This document shows positions 56,848-64,000 of a stretch of DNA of 64,000 nt, piece after piece. Below the pieces are notes generated by a model that did not search any database, was not told the DNA's origin, and saw only the letters and a program-made list of their open reading frames with translations. The stretch lies in NCBI RefSeq assembly GCF_947387555.1, contig NZ_CANDNZ010000015.1, positions 62,001 to 126,000 of the forward strand, in the 5' to 3' direction. Position numbers and translations under genes: made by a program. This DNA is from Thalassomonas sp. RHCl1 (GTDB lineage Bacteria; Pseudomonadota; Gammaproteobacteria; Enterobacterales; Alteromonadaceae). Position 1 is the stretch's first letter, and every line of letters starts with the position of its first letter.

Positions 56848-57768
56848 ATGAACAAAGTGACTGAAACCGCCGAGAACTATGCTTTTTGGGTGCGCCTGGC
56901 CGCCATCGCCTCCTCGGGCACGGCAGTATTACTGGTGGTGATCAAGCTTTATGCCTGGTTTGTCACCGATGCCAGTGCCATGCTGGCATCGGCGACGGAC
57001 TCTATGCTGGATCTCTTTGCCTCGGTAATGAATATTATTATTCTCAGGTTTGCCCTGGCTCCCGCCGATAAAGAGCATAGGTTTGGTCACGGCAAGGCGG
57101 AAAGCCTGGCGGGGTTAGTCCAGGCAGCCTTTGTCCTGGGGTCGGCCTTGCTGTTGTTGTTTAACGGTGTCAGCCGCCTGCTCAACCCCCAGGTGGTGGT
57201 AAATGCCGATATTGGTATCTGGGTTACTGTGATCACTATTGCGCTGACCTTGCTGTTGGTGGCTTTTCAGCAATATGTGATCCGTTTGACCCGCTCTGTG
57301 GTGATCAGCGCCGATGCCCTGCATTATAAATCGGATTTACTGCTTAATGTTGGCGTGTTGGTGGCGCTCTTTTTAAGCCAGGGGATCTGGTTGAGGGCGG
57401 ATGGCCTTTTCACCATAGGGGTCGGCTGTTACCTGATGTGGGGAGCGGGGAAAATTATCTGGGTCAGCATACATCACTTGATGGATCATGAACTTGAAGA
57501 GGAAGATCTCGAGCAGATCAAAGCTATAGTGCTCAATCATGATGGCGCCCTGGGCATGCATGAACTGCGTACCCGTCAGTCGGGTAATATACGCTTTATC
57601 CAGTTTCACCTGGAACTGGACGATAACCTTTCTTTGTTAGAAGCCCATGGTATAGGGGAAGAAATCGAATTCAAGATCAACAAAGCCTTAGCGCCGTGTG
57701 AGGTCTTTATTCATCACGACCCCACCTCTGTGGTGCAGAAGGAGCTGGCCCGGGATGAAACGCTTTAA
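56848..57768 (+). CDS. fieF: Cation diffusion facilitator (FieF-like)
   Basis: A 306-residue CDF metal/proton antiporter with six membrane helices. Metal-site residues are in ASATDSMLDLFAS (helix 2) and VISADALHYKSDLLLN (helix 5), and the loop motif HRFGHGKAE is the family hallmark. The cytoplasmic C-terminal domain (about 210-306) holds metal-binding histidines. Exports Fe2+/Zn2+ from the cytoplasm; exact ion not certain. Its end overlaps the convergent hydrolase gene by four bases. Confidence 0.94.
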   Translation: MNKVTETAENYAFWVRLAAIASSGTAVLLVVIKLYAWFVTDASAMLASATDSMLDLFASVMNIIILRFALAPADKEHRFGHGKAESLAGLVQAAFVLGSALLLLFNGVSRLLNPQVVVNADIGIWVTVITIALTLLLVAFQQYVIRLTRSVVISADALHYKSDLLLNVGVLVALFLSQGIWLRADGLFTIGVGCYLMWGAGKIIWVSIHHLMDHELEEEDLEQIKAIVLNHDGALGMHELRTRQSGNIRFIQFHLELDDNLSLLEAHGIGEEIEFKINKALAPCEVFIHHDPTSVVQKELARDETL

Positions 57769-58772
57769 TATGCTTCAAACCATTGTATTGCCCGGGTAAG
57801 CGCCTGCTGTCGATATTCGTCTTTTTCAAACAAGAGTTCGTGACGGGCCTTGTCTATGGTGATCGCTTTACCGCCGGGACAGGAAGCAGGGAAGATTTGA
57901 TTTAACCGGTAGCAAAACTCATCCTGGGCCCGGTTATCCACTATGATCTCTGCCCCCGCCTGCAACACAGTTATCGGTGTTTTGAGGCGGTTTAAGTCCC
58001 TGAAAATGGCCTTGTGGGTGTTAATGGCCTGGTTTAACCAATGAAAGGTGACTCCCCCCAGTTGCAGCTCTGTGGTGGTTTGATATAACTCGGTAAATTT
58101 TTGGTAGCGCACCTGCGAGTGCATCAGCGGGTTGTTGTTAAAGTCTTTTTGCGTAAACCCTCCCTGGCCGATAAAGTACCAGGGGCTCTTGCCTAGCCAT
58201 TGGTTAAGGCGGTTGCCGGTTTTTATCAGGCAAGCGGCAAGCCAGTCGGGTATGCCGCCGCTGTTAATGGCGATCATCGGCGAAGCAAAAACTGCTGCGC
58301 TGATGTTGTTTTGGTATTGCTGTAAATAGCGGGTGGCGATCGCCGCTCCCATGGAGTGGGCCAGAATATAGTTCTTTGACTGGCTGTCGGCCTTGACGAC
58401 AGTGTCGATAAACTGCTGCAGATCCTGGCTGTAATCATCGAAGAGCTTCACATAACCTTTATGGGGATGGCTTAGCAGCCGCTGTGAAATCCCCTGGCCG
58501 CGGTGATCGATAATATAGACACTGTAACCGGCATGAAACAGCTCATAACTAAGCTCCTGGTATTTTAAATAACCCTCCGAACGGCCCGGCACCAGGATCA
58601 GTTTTTTAATGCTGTTTTGTTCGCTGTTATGCTCGAAAGCGGCAAAATTGATGCGGGCATTGTCAACCCCGTTAAAGTCGCCAAAACGGCCTTGTTGCCA
58701 AAACGGTTCGATCTTGTCCCGGTAAACTCGGCTCAGTTCCGCTTCTTTGATCAGTTTAATGCTCGCAGCCAT
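57765..58772 (-). CDS. pldB: Alpha/beta hydrolase, lysophospholipase L2-like
   Basis: A 335-residue serine hydrolase of the PldB/monoglyceride-lipase type: LVPGRSEGYLKYQELSYEL, VYIIDHRGQGIS, the nucleophile elbow ILAHSMGAAIATR, and ITIDKARHELLFE holding the catalytic histidine. No signal peptide. Probably hydrolyses lysophospholipids; the symbol is by resemblance. Confidence 0.82.
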   Translation of the reverse strand: MAASIKLIKEAELSRVYRDKIEPFWQQGRFGDFNGVDNARINFAAFEHNSEQNSIKKLILVPGRSEGYLKYQELSYELFHAGYSVYIIDHRGQGISQRLLSHPHKGYVKLFDDYSQDLQQFIDTVVKADSQSKNYILAHSMGAAIATRYLQQYQNNISAAVFASPMIAINSGGIPDWLAACLIKTGNRLNQWLGKSPWYFIGQGGFTQKDFNNNPLMHSQVRYQKFTELYQTTTELQLGGVTFHWLNQAINTHKAIFRDLNRLKTPITVLQAGAEIIVDNRAQDEFCYRLNQIFPASCPGGKAITIDKARHELLFEKDEYRQQALTRAIQWFEAY

Positions 58773-58816
58773 ACCTTTTATCCCTGTGTCTATCTACCAA
58801 CACAAGTGACAACCGG

Positions 58817-60262
58817 CTAACCGGCATCCGTTTGTTCTGGTTGAATATTATCAAGAGGTAATTGTATGGTAACCGTCAGTCCGCCGCTATCATTATTCTG
58901 TGCCGTGATACTGCCCCGGTGCGCCAATACTGCCTGCCTGGCAATCGCCAGCCCCAAACCTGTGCCGCCGGTTTTCCTGTCCCTGGCTTCGGCGACCCGG
59001 TAGAAAGGGTCGAATAATTGCGCCAGGGCATGCTCAGGTACGCCGGGACCGGCATCGGCAATGGTGAGCACGGCGTTATGGCCCTGGTGCCTGAGTGTTA
59101 CTTCAATATTGCTGCCTTGCGGGCTGTATTTCACCGCATTGCCCAGCACATTACTGATGGCACTGGCAATCAGCTGGCTGTCGGCCTTAAGCTGGCTGTT
59201 TTTTACCGCATCAAGCTGCAGTTTTATTGATTTTTCATCGGCGGTAAACTGGGCGTCCTGGAGCAAAATATCCAACAGCCCCGTCAGATCCAGTTTGGCA
59301 AAGTTCAGCTGGTGCAGGGCATTCTCGAGCCGGGATAAGGCCAGTACATCGGCGATCATTTGATCCAGGCGATGTACTTCGGTTTCACATCTTTGCAGGT
59401 GCTTGCTCAGGTTTTTTGGATCATCTGAGGATTTTTGCGCCAGACCCAGGGCCATTTGCAGCCGGGTCATGGGGGAGCGCAGTTCATGGGAGACATCCCC
59501 CAACAGGCGTTTTTGCGCCTGCAGGGAGATTTCCAGTTTTTGTGCCATTTGATTGATGCTTCTTGCCAGTGAGCCAAGTTCATCGCTGCGTGTGGCACCG
59601 TCATTCACCCGCACCGATAAATCGCCGTCTCCGAGCCGGTTGGCGACGCTGCGCATACTTAATAACGGCTTGCTAAGGTTACGGGCCAATAGCCAGCAAA
59701 AGATAAAGCTGATCACCAGGGGCAGGGCGATACGGGCCCAGGGAGGCAGTTGTGAAAAGAACAGCATAGTAAAATGTTTCCGGCTTTCTTTTACCGCAAC
59801 AAAAAACTGGTAGTCCTTATTATGTAAAGTGACTAGCTGCGGTCCGGTCAGACGCAACTCGGGAAACTGGTAGGTTTTAAGTTCGCTAAAATGATTCCCG
59901 CCCAGGTAGTTTTTAAGCGCAGGCAAGTCATTGCCTGAGCTGGTCAGCAACTTGCCGCCGGCGAGTTCCTTTATCCACAACTCAGGCGGGGTACCAAAGG
60001 CCCTTTTCATCTTAAAGCGCCCCCTGCGGTGAAAATTTTCGAGGAAATCCAGTATGTCCGCCGGTTGTGCCCGGGTGATCCTGCGGCTGATATTGTGCAG
60101 GTGTCCCCTGTCCCCTTCGTGGGGGGCCAGGATCAGGATATCATTGCTTAGCTGGGCGATAATAAAGCGGGTGGTCAATATCGATAAAATGGTAATTAAC
60201 CAGAACCAGCAGAAAAGCTTGACCTTGATCGACGACAGCACGGCCCTGATTTGCTTGATCAT
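58817..60262 (-). CDS. cpxA: Sensor histidine kinase CpxA-like
   Basis: A 481-residue kinase: membrane helix (about 15-32), periplasmic sensor region (about 33-170), second helix (about 180-197, ALPLVISFIFCWLLARNL), HAMP domain, phosphoacceptor motif LLGDVSHELRSPMTRLQMAL, N-box AISNVLGNAVKYSP, and G boxes IADAGPGVPE and GGTGLGLAIARQ. The H-box wording matches CpxA. Overlaps the regulator gene by four bases. Senses envelope stress and phosphorylates the CpxR-like partner. Confidence 0.92.
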   Translation of the reverse strand: MIKQIRAVLSSIKVKLFCWFWLITILSILTTRFIIAQLSNDILILAPHEGDRGHLHNISRRITRAQPADILDFLENFHRRGRFKMKRAFGTPPELWIKELAGGKLLTSSGNDLPALKNYLGGNHFSELKTYQFPELRLTGPQLVTLHNKDYQFFVAVKESRKHFTMLFFSQLPPWARIALPLVISFIFCWLLARNLSKPLLSMRSVANRLGDGDLSVRVNDGATRSDELGSLARSINQMAQKLEISLQAQKRLLGDVSHELRSPMTRLQMALGLAQKSSDDPKNLSKHLQRCETEVHRLDQMIADVLALSRLENALHQLNFAKLDLTGLLDILLQDAQFTADEKSIKLQLDAVKNSQLKADSQLIASAISNVLGNAVKYSPQGSNIEVTLRHQGHNAVLTIADAGPGVPEHALAQLFDPFYRVAEARDRKTGGTGLGLAIARQAVLAHRGSITAQNNDSGGLTVTIQLPLDNIQPEQTDAG

Positions 60263-60963
60263 GTCAGGGATTCACCGGATAAAAAGATGTAACCGGCACC
60301 GCGGATGGTTTTAATTTTATCCTGATCGCTGGCGGGCAGGAGCTTGCGCCTGATGTTGCTGACATGCATGTCGATGCTGCGGTCAAACGGGCTGAGCTTA
60401 CGTCCGAGCACCAACTCAGATAAAGTTTCTTTACTGACAATGGTGCCGTGATGTTCCATCAGGTAGGTCAGGATCTGGTATTCGGTACCGGTGAGCTCCA
60501 GTGGTTGTCCGTGGCAACATACTTGTCGGGTGGCATGGTTAAGTTCGACCTCGTTGACCTTCACTAAAGCCACGGGTTCGTGGTTATCCCTGATAATATC
60601 TATGCGCCGTAAAATCGCCTTGATCCGTGCCAGTAACTCCCTGTGATGAAAAGGTTTGGCCAGGTAATCATCGGCGCCAAGCTCCAGTCCGAGTACGCGA
60701 TCGGTATCATCTCCCTTGGCGGTGAGCATTAACACCGGAGTCTGATGATTACCTCCCAGTGCCTTTAACACCTCGAAACCGTTGAGTTCGGGCATCATCA
60801 CATCAAGTAAAATCAGGTCTATGCCCTTGTCATAGGCCCGGGATAAGCCGGAGATGCCATCATGGCAGCATTCGACCTCAAAGCCTTCACCGCCCAGATA
60901 TTCAGTTAATAACTCTGTCAGTTCCCTGTCATCATCAATAATTAATAAACGTTTATTATTCAC
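60259..60963 (-). CDS. cpxR: OmpR-family response regulator CpxR-like
   Basis: A 234-residue regulator: receiver domain with LLIIDDDRELTELL, phosphoacceptor in LILLDVMMPELNG, and LAKPFHHRELLARI; winged-helix C-terminus with LTGTEYQILTYLMEHHG, SPFDRSIDMHVSNIRRKL and IKTIRGAGYIF. A CpxR-box-like site lies in the divergent region between it and the cpxP-like gene, supporting autoregulation. Confidence 0.93.
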   Translation of the reverse strand: MNNKRLLIIDDDRELTELLTEYLGGEGFEVECCHDGISGLSRAYDKGIDLILLDVMMPELNGFEVLKALGGNHQTPVLMLTAKGDDTDRVLGLELGADDYLAKPFHHRELLARIKAILRRIDIIRDNHEPVALVKVNEVELNHATRQVCCHGQPLELTGTEYQILTYLMEHHGTIVSKETLSELVLGRKLSPFDRSIDMHVSNIRRKLLPASDQDKIKTIRGAGYIFLSGESLT

Positions 60964-61063
60964 AGTACTATCTCCGGTAACGGCAACAAATCAAGGTGGC
61001 AAATCAGCCCATGCCTAACAGGCAAAATTATAATACCCCAGAGATGAAAAAACAGCGCCGCCT

Positions 61064-61079
61064 TTTACATAACCTTTAC
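61064..61079 (-). promoter_or_regulatory. CpxR box in the divergent cpxRA/cpxP region
   Basis: On the minus strand, GTAAA-GGTTAT-GTAAA: two GTAAA half-sites six bases apart, within the 4-8 spacing reported for CpxR boxes. It is the only such pair I see in the 60964-61228 region and lies about 100 bases from the cpxR start and about 150 from the cpxP start. Confidence 0.7.
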
Positions 61080-61228
61080 ACTGGCTTTGCGTTTCTTTGC
61101 GCTGTGCTGGTTATACTTTTTTCAAGCTTATTTAATCCCCCTCCACTTGCCTAGGGAGTTGGGGATAAAGGGATGTTAAGCCCGGATAAGCGTTAGATCA
61201 AAGTTAGATGAAAGTCGAGGAGACAATG

Positions 61229-61693
61229 ATGAAAAAATCTTTATTAAAGCCGTGGAAGTCGACCCTGGCATTAGCCGCATTTTGCGGTGTGCTGGCCCTG
61301 CCTAATACCGCGTTAGCCTGTCCCAATGATGGTTTTAGCGTGCAAGACACTGAGCAGATGAGGCATTATGGCGGCAAAGGTAAGATGCGTCGCATGGCCC
61401 GCCATTTAGGGCTGGATGAAGCGCAAATCAGTGAGATCAGGGCCATACACCAGGCCGCCCGGGATGAAAATACCGAGCTGCGCGATACCATGAAAACCTT
61501 TAGGGAAGAAATGAAAACCTTGCTGGCGGCGGAAACCTTTGATGAAGAAGCCTTTGCCGAGCTGCAGGAAAAATACCAGGAAAGCTTCCAGCAGAAGGGC
61601 TTGCTCAGGGCAAAAACCAAACATGCGGTGATTCAGGTTTTTACCGATGAACAGAAAGAAAAGTGGCTGGCGGGCAGGCAGGATAAGGCTTAA
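61229..61693 (+). CDS. CpxP/Spy-family periplasmic protein
   Basis: About 154 residues from the ATG at 61229, which has GGAG six bases upstream; ATGs at 61208 and 61226 are in frame but worse placed. Signal peptide MKKSLLKPWKSTLALAAFCG, cleavage near ALA. The mature protein is helical and rich in Glu, Lys, Arg and Gln (MARHLGLDEAQISEIR, FTDEQKEKWLAGRQ), like CpxP/Spy with weak LTxxQ-like motifs. A periplasmic chaperone or CpxA feedback inhibitor, divergent from cpxRA as in E. coli. Confidence 0.88.
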   Translation: MKKSLLKPWKSTLALAAFCGVLALPNTALACPNDGFSVQDTEQMRHYGGKGKMRRMARHLGLDEAQISEIRAIHQAARDENTELRDTMKTFREEMKTLLAAETFDEEAFAELQEKYQESFQQKGLLRAKTKHAVIQVFTDEQKEKWLAGRQDKA

Positions 61694-61731
61694 TTTTTTG
61701 CCGGTTTATCTTAAACCATATATGCTGAAAA

Positions 61732-61762
61732 CTTATGGAGAATCTTGACCATTCTCCATAAG
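61732..61762. terminator. Bidirectional hairpin between cpxP and M56 genes
   Basis: A perfect 12-bp stem, CTTATGGAGAAT (61732-61743) with ATTCTCCATAAG (61751-61762), 7-base loop. On the minus strand TTTTC follows, so it serves the M56 gene (stop at 61766) best. Confidence 0.78.
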
Positions 61763-61765
61763 CGG

Positions 61766-63670
61766 TTATTTCAGGTTAAAAGAAAAAATCTTGCTCATCT
61801 GGCTCGGCACCGCTTTGCCATCTTGCTGTGCCGGGGTAAAACGCCATTTTGCCATGGCATTGCGAATGTTGCGTTTGAAATAATTCGCCTTGCCGTTTTG
61901 CGCAAACACCAGATCCCTCACCTTACCGTCAACACCTATGGTAAAGCGTACCCTGACTTCTAACTCCAGGCCTTTGCGTTTGGCGGTGGTTGGATATTTA
62001 GGCTCAACCGAGCTGATTAAGCGGGCGTTGACTTTATCTGCGCTGAAGTTGTTTTTTTCCTTGTTTGCCTGGGGGGCTTCTGCGGCAGGTCTTTCCTGAG
62101 AAAGGTCCCGCGCCAGTGCCGCCACCTGATTGGCATAAGGATTATTGACCGGAGAAAATTTATTGCTGGAATCGGTTCTGATAAAAGCACGCTCTGAATT
62201 GCTGGTGCTCTGAGCCTCGCTGTTATTGAAGGCTAAGGGCTGAGTTTGCTGACGGGCAAATTCCTGTTTTTCGTCCAGGTGCAGCTGGGCCAGGGCGGGC
62301 TCCTGTGCTTTTGGCAAACTTGTTTTGGCCGCCGCAGACTGGGTTTGCACCGGCGTTTGTTGCACAGCTGGCTGGGGTAAGCTCTTCGGGGCTACAACCG
62401 GCGTACTTGTTTTCTTCGCGGTAACATTTTCGGTTACCGGTTGAGCATTTTCCTGACTGGTGCTTTGAACACTTGCCTGCGCTTTTTCCTGCGCCGTTAT
62501 ACCGGGTAAAGGCGCCTGAATAGCCAATAATTCACGGGCGATAGAGGTGTTTTCGTGCTCAGCAAGGTAATCGCTTGATTTGGCATCAAAAAAGCTATTA
62601 CTTTTGCTTTGGGAAAAAGGCAGTTTCCCTTGGGCCAGCTGTTGTAACGGTCCGGGCAGGGTCAGCACCGAAGTCAGTAAAAATATGGCCAGCAACACGG
62701 TAAAGGGGGCGAGCCATTTGGCATGGTCGCTATCATTAGCGGCGCAATGGTGGTTAACCAGGCGAACAACCCTTTGTTTTAAGTCACCGCCGGAAGCGGC
62801 CATCGCCATCACAGGAATGGTATTGTGTCTGTGCTTGGCACAAATCTCTGCGGTATCCGCCAGGGTATGGGCATAGGCGATATGATCCCCGCACAGGGCG
62901 ACGGCAATATCATCACTGCAATATTCCCGCTCAATGCGCATCTTTTTGGCAATCCACAGCACGGCAGGGTGGAAAAAAAGTAAGATTTCCACCAGGGTCT
63001 GCAGAAAATTGACCAAATAATCATGGCGGCGAATATGGGCCAGTTCATGCAGTATCAGCATATCCAGCTGGGCGCTGCTCAGGCCGGTGACCATACTGGC
63101 GGGCAGTAACACTACGGGTTTGAGCCAGCCTATGGCCATAGGCACTTCGGCTTTTAAGGAGATCAATAAACGGGGCAGGCGTTTTAGCTGGACCCGCTGA
63201 GCCAGTAAGGCAAATCTTGCTGCCAGTTCGGCATCCGGCTGCCGGCTTGCCTGCTTAGGCAAGTGGTTAACGCTATAGACCTGCATCAGTAATTTCACTG
63301 CCAGGAAAATCACTATGCTTAACCAGGCAAAGGAAACGTAAGGCAGGTTTTCCACCAGATCGTTTGACCACCAATAACCGGTGATTTGCTGCTGGGTGTT
63401 AAGGGGTTTTTCCTCCGCCAATAACTGGCCAAAATGAGCCAGTTGGATGTTATCCGGCTGGTAGATCAGGCAAAAGGTGATCACCGGCAACAGCAGGCAT
63501 AACAGCATGGCAAAAGCGCTAAAAGCGTAACGCAGCTGGGGATTTTTATCGGGAATAATAAATAGCGCAGATTTTAACAGCAATGCAACCAGCAGCCCTT
63601 GCCATAAGAAATGGATAAGGCTAAGTCCCAGGCTATAAAAAAATGGACTGCTTAATAACTGCTCCGTCAT
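61766..63670 (-). CDS. M56 (BlaR1-like) metallopeptidase fused to a TonB C-terminal domain
   Basis: About 634 residues from the ATG at 63670 (GGGA six bases upstream; a TTG at 63682 is the alternative). Four membrane helices surround an M56 zinc-protease domain with the HELAH motif near 208-212 and REYCSDDIAVALCG. A long Gln/Ala/Ser-rich linker (about 370-550) leads to a TonB C-terminal domain (LISSVEPKYPTTAKRKG, VRFTIGVDGKVRDL, WRFTPAQQDGK). No penicillin-binding sensor domain is present. M56-TonB proteins paired with a BlaI-type repressor presumably sense an envelope signal and cleave the repressor; target genes unknown. Confidence 0.88.
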   Translation of the reverse strand: MTEQLLSSPFFYSLGLSLIHFLWQGLLVALLLKSALFIIPDKNPQLRYAFSAFAMLLCLLLPVITFCLIYQPDNIQLAHFGQLLAEEKPLNTQQQITGYWWSNDLVENLPYVSFAWLSIVIFLAVKLLMQVYSVNHLPKQASRQPDAELAARFALLAQRVQLKRLPRLLISLKAEVPMAIGWLKPVVLLPASMVTGLSSAQLDMLILHELAHIRRHDYLVNFLQTLVEILLFFHPAVLWIAKKMRIEREYCSDDIAVALCGDHIAYAHTLADTAEICAKHRHNTIPVMAMAASGGDLKQRVVRLVNHHCAANDSDHAKWLAPFTVLLAIFLLTSVLTLPGPLQQLAQGKLPFSQSKSNSFFDAKSSDYLAEHENTSIARELLAIQAPLPGITAQEKAQASVQSTSQENAQPVTENVTAKKTSTPVVAPKSLPQPAVQQTPVQTQSAAAKTSLPKAQEPALAQLHLDEKQEFARQQTQPLAFNNSEAQSTSNSERAFIRTDSSNKFSPVNNPYANQVAALARDLSQERPAAEAPQANKEKNNFSADKVNARLISSVEPKYPTTAKRKGLELEVRVRFTIGVDGKVRDLVFAQNGKANYFKRNIRNAMAKWRFTPAQQDGKAVPSQMSKIFSFNLK

Positions 63671-63703
63671 TATATTTCCCAATTTTCTCCCGTGTTGGTG
63701 TGT

Positions 63704-64000
63704 TTATTTTTCTAATTCGCTTAACAGCTGACGAATATCTTCGATTTCTTCATTACTGGTGGAGTCGTCTATGGCACGCATCACCAGTTTAGAGGTCGAA
63801 CCGCCAAAGGCTTTCATGATCAAATCTTTTAATAATGAAGACTGGGTATGGGTTTCGCTGTTAGCGGCCGCATACACATGTGCCCGGTTACTTTCGTCAC
63901 GGATCACCAGGGATTTCTCATGCATAATTTGCAATATCTTCAAAACCGTAGTGTACCCTGTTTTTTGGGTTTCGCTAAGCGCTTCGTGTATTTGTCTTAC
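63704..64000 (-). CDS. BlaI/MecI/CopY-type repressor (5' cut by window end)
   Basis: The frame is open to the window end; 98 residues remain. The winged-helix part shows ETQKTGYTTVLKILQIMHEKSLV, where the TTVLKILQ run is the usual recognition helix, and the C-terminal dimerisation/cleavage part has SSLLKDLIMKAFGGSTSKLV. It sits 33 bases upstream of the M56-TonB gene in the same direction, the standard BlaI-BlaR1-like pairing. It should repress its own operon until cleaved. Confidence 0.9.
   Translation of the reverse strand, partial: VRQIHEALSETQKTGYTTVLKILQIMHEKSLVIRDESNRAHVYAAANSETHTQSSLLKDLIMKAFGGSTSKLVMRAIDDSTSNEEIEDIRQLLSELEK

Overview
The window looks like chromosomal DNA of a marine gammaproteobacterium of the Alteromonadales, plausibly Colwelliaceae (Thalassomonas/Colwellia-like). 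This is inferred from the conserved order gpmI-envC-yibQ and yibN-grxC-secB-gpsA, a Cpx-type envelope stress module, and an XrtA (exosortase A)/PEP-CTERM exopolysaccharide locus. I see no tRNA, rRNA, CRISPR array, phage gene or transposase.

Layout. (1) 1-2021: regulators, the C-terminal end of PrsK (histidine kinase) and PrsR (sigma-54 activator). (2) 7807-2080, minus strand: export operon with a Wza-like lipoprotein, a Wzz-like chain-length protein, a tyrosine autokinase, an outer-membrane beta-barrel of the TIGR03016 type and an ExeA-like ATPase. (3) 8169-20327, plus strand: the initiating sugar transferase, ManC and ManB (GDP-mannose supply), two large secreted proteins sharing an unidentified ~430-residue C-terminal domain, an Alg14/Alg13-like glycosyltransferase pair and a DUF218 protein. 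(4) 37768-20332, minus strand: the main assembly block of three GT4 enzymes, an acetyltransferase, two NodB deacetylases, an ATP-grasp ligase, a Wzx-like flippase, a Wzy/ligase-like protein, a formyltransferase-like/propeller fusion, exosortase XrtA (with EpsI domain), a GT2, an asparagine-synthase-like protein and a CelD/FemAB-like acyltransferase. (5) 38189-40948: the TPR lipoprotein PrsT. (6) 49198-41390, minus strand: patatin, an exosortase-associated acyltransferase, UDP-sugar dehydrogenase and epimerase, a ThiF/E1-like protein and two THxN-type PEP-CTERM proteins. (7) 49329-64000: housekeeping and envelope genes, the CpxRA/CpxP module, and an M56-TonB fusion with a BlaI-type repressor cut by the window end.

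How it fits together. The locus should make, decorate and export a surface polysaccharide through a Wzx/Wzy-like route, with XrtA processing PEP-CTERM proteins that enter the same envelope or matrix. The most informative regulatory signal is that both PEP-CTERM genes carry near-consensus sigma-54 -24/-12 promoters with a shared upstream motif, TGTAAA-N6-TGACRY. There are three copies at an exact 23-bp period before one gene and one copy before the other, at distances typical of NtrC-family enhancers. PrsR, encoded in the same window, is the obvious candidate activator. Other unusual points are the acyltransferase/patatin/ThiF-like grouping beside the PEP-CTERM genes, the duplicated unknown secreted domain, a pair of mutually exclusive RNA hairpins at 14638-14684, and a perfect-period 100-bp tandem duplication at 19221-19420. 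All family calls are by eye from protein motifs; no database search was run.
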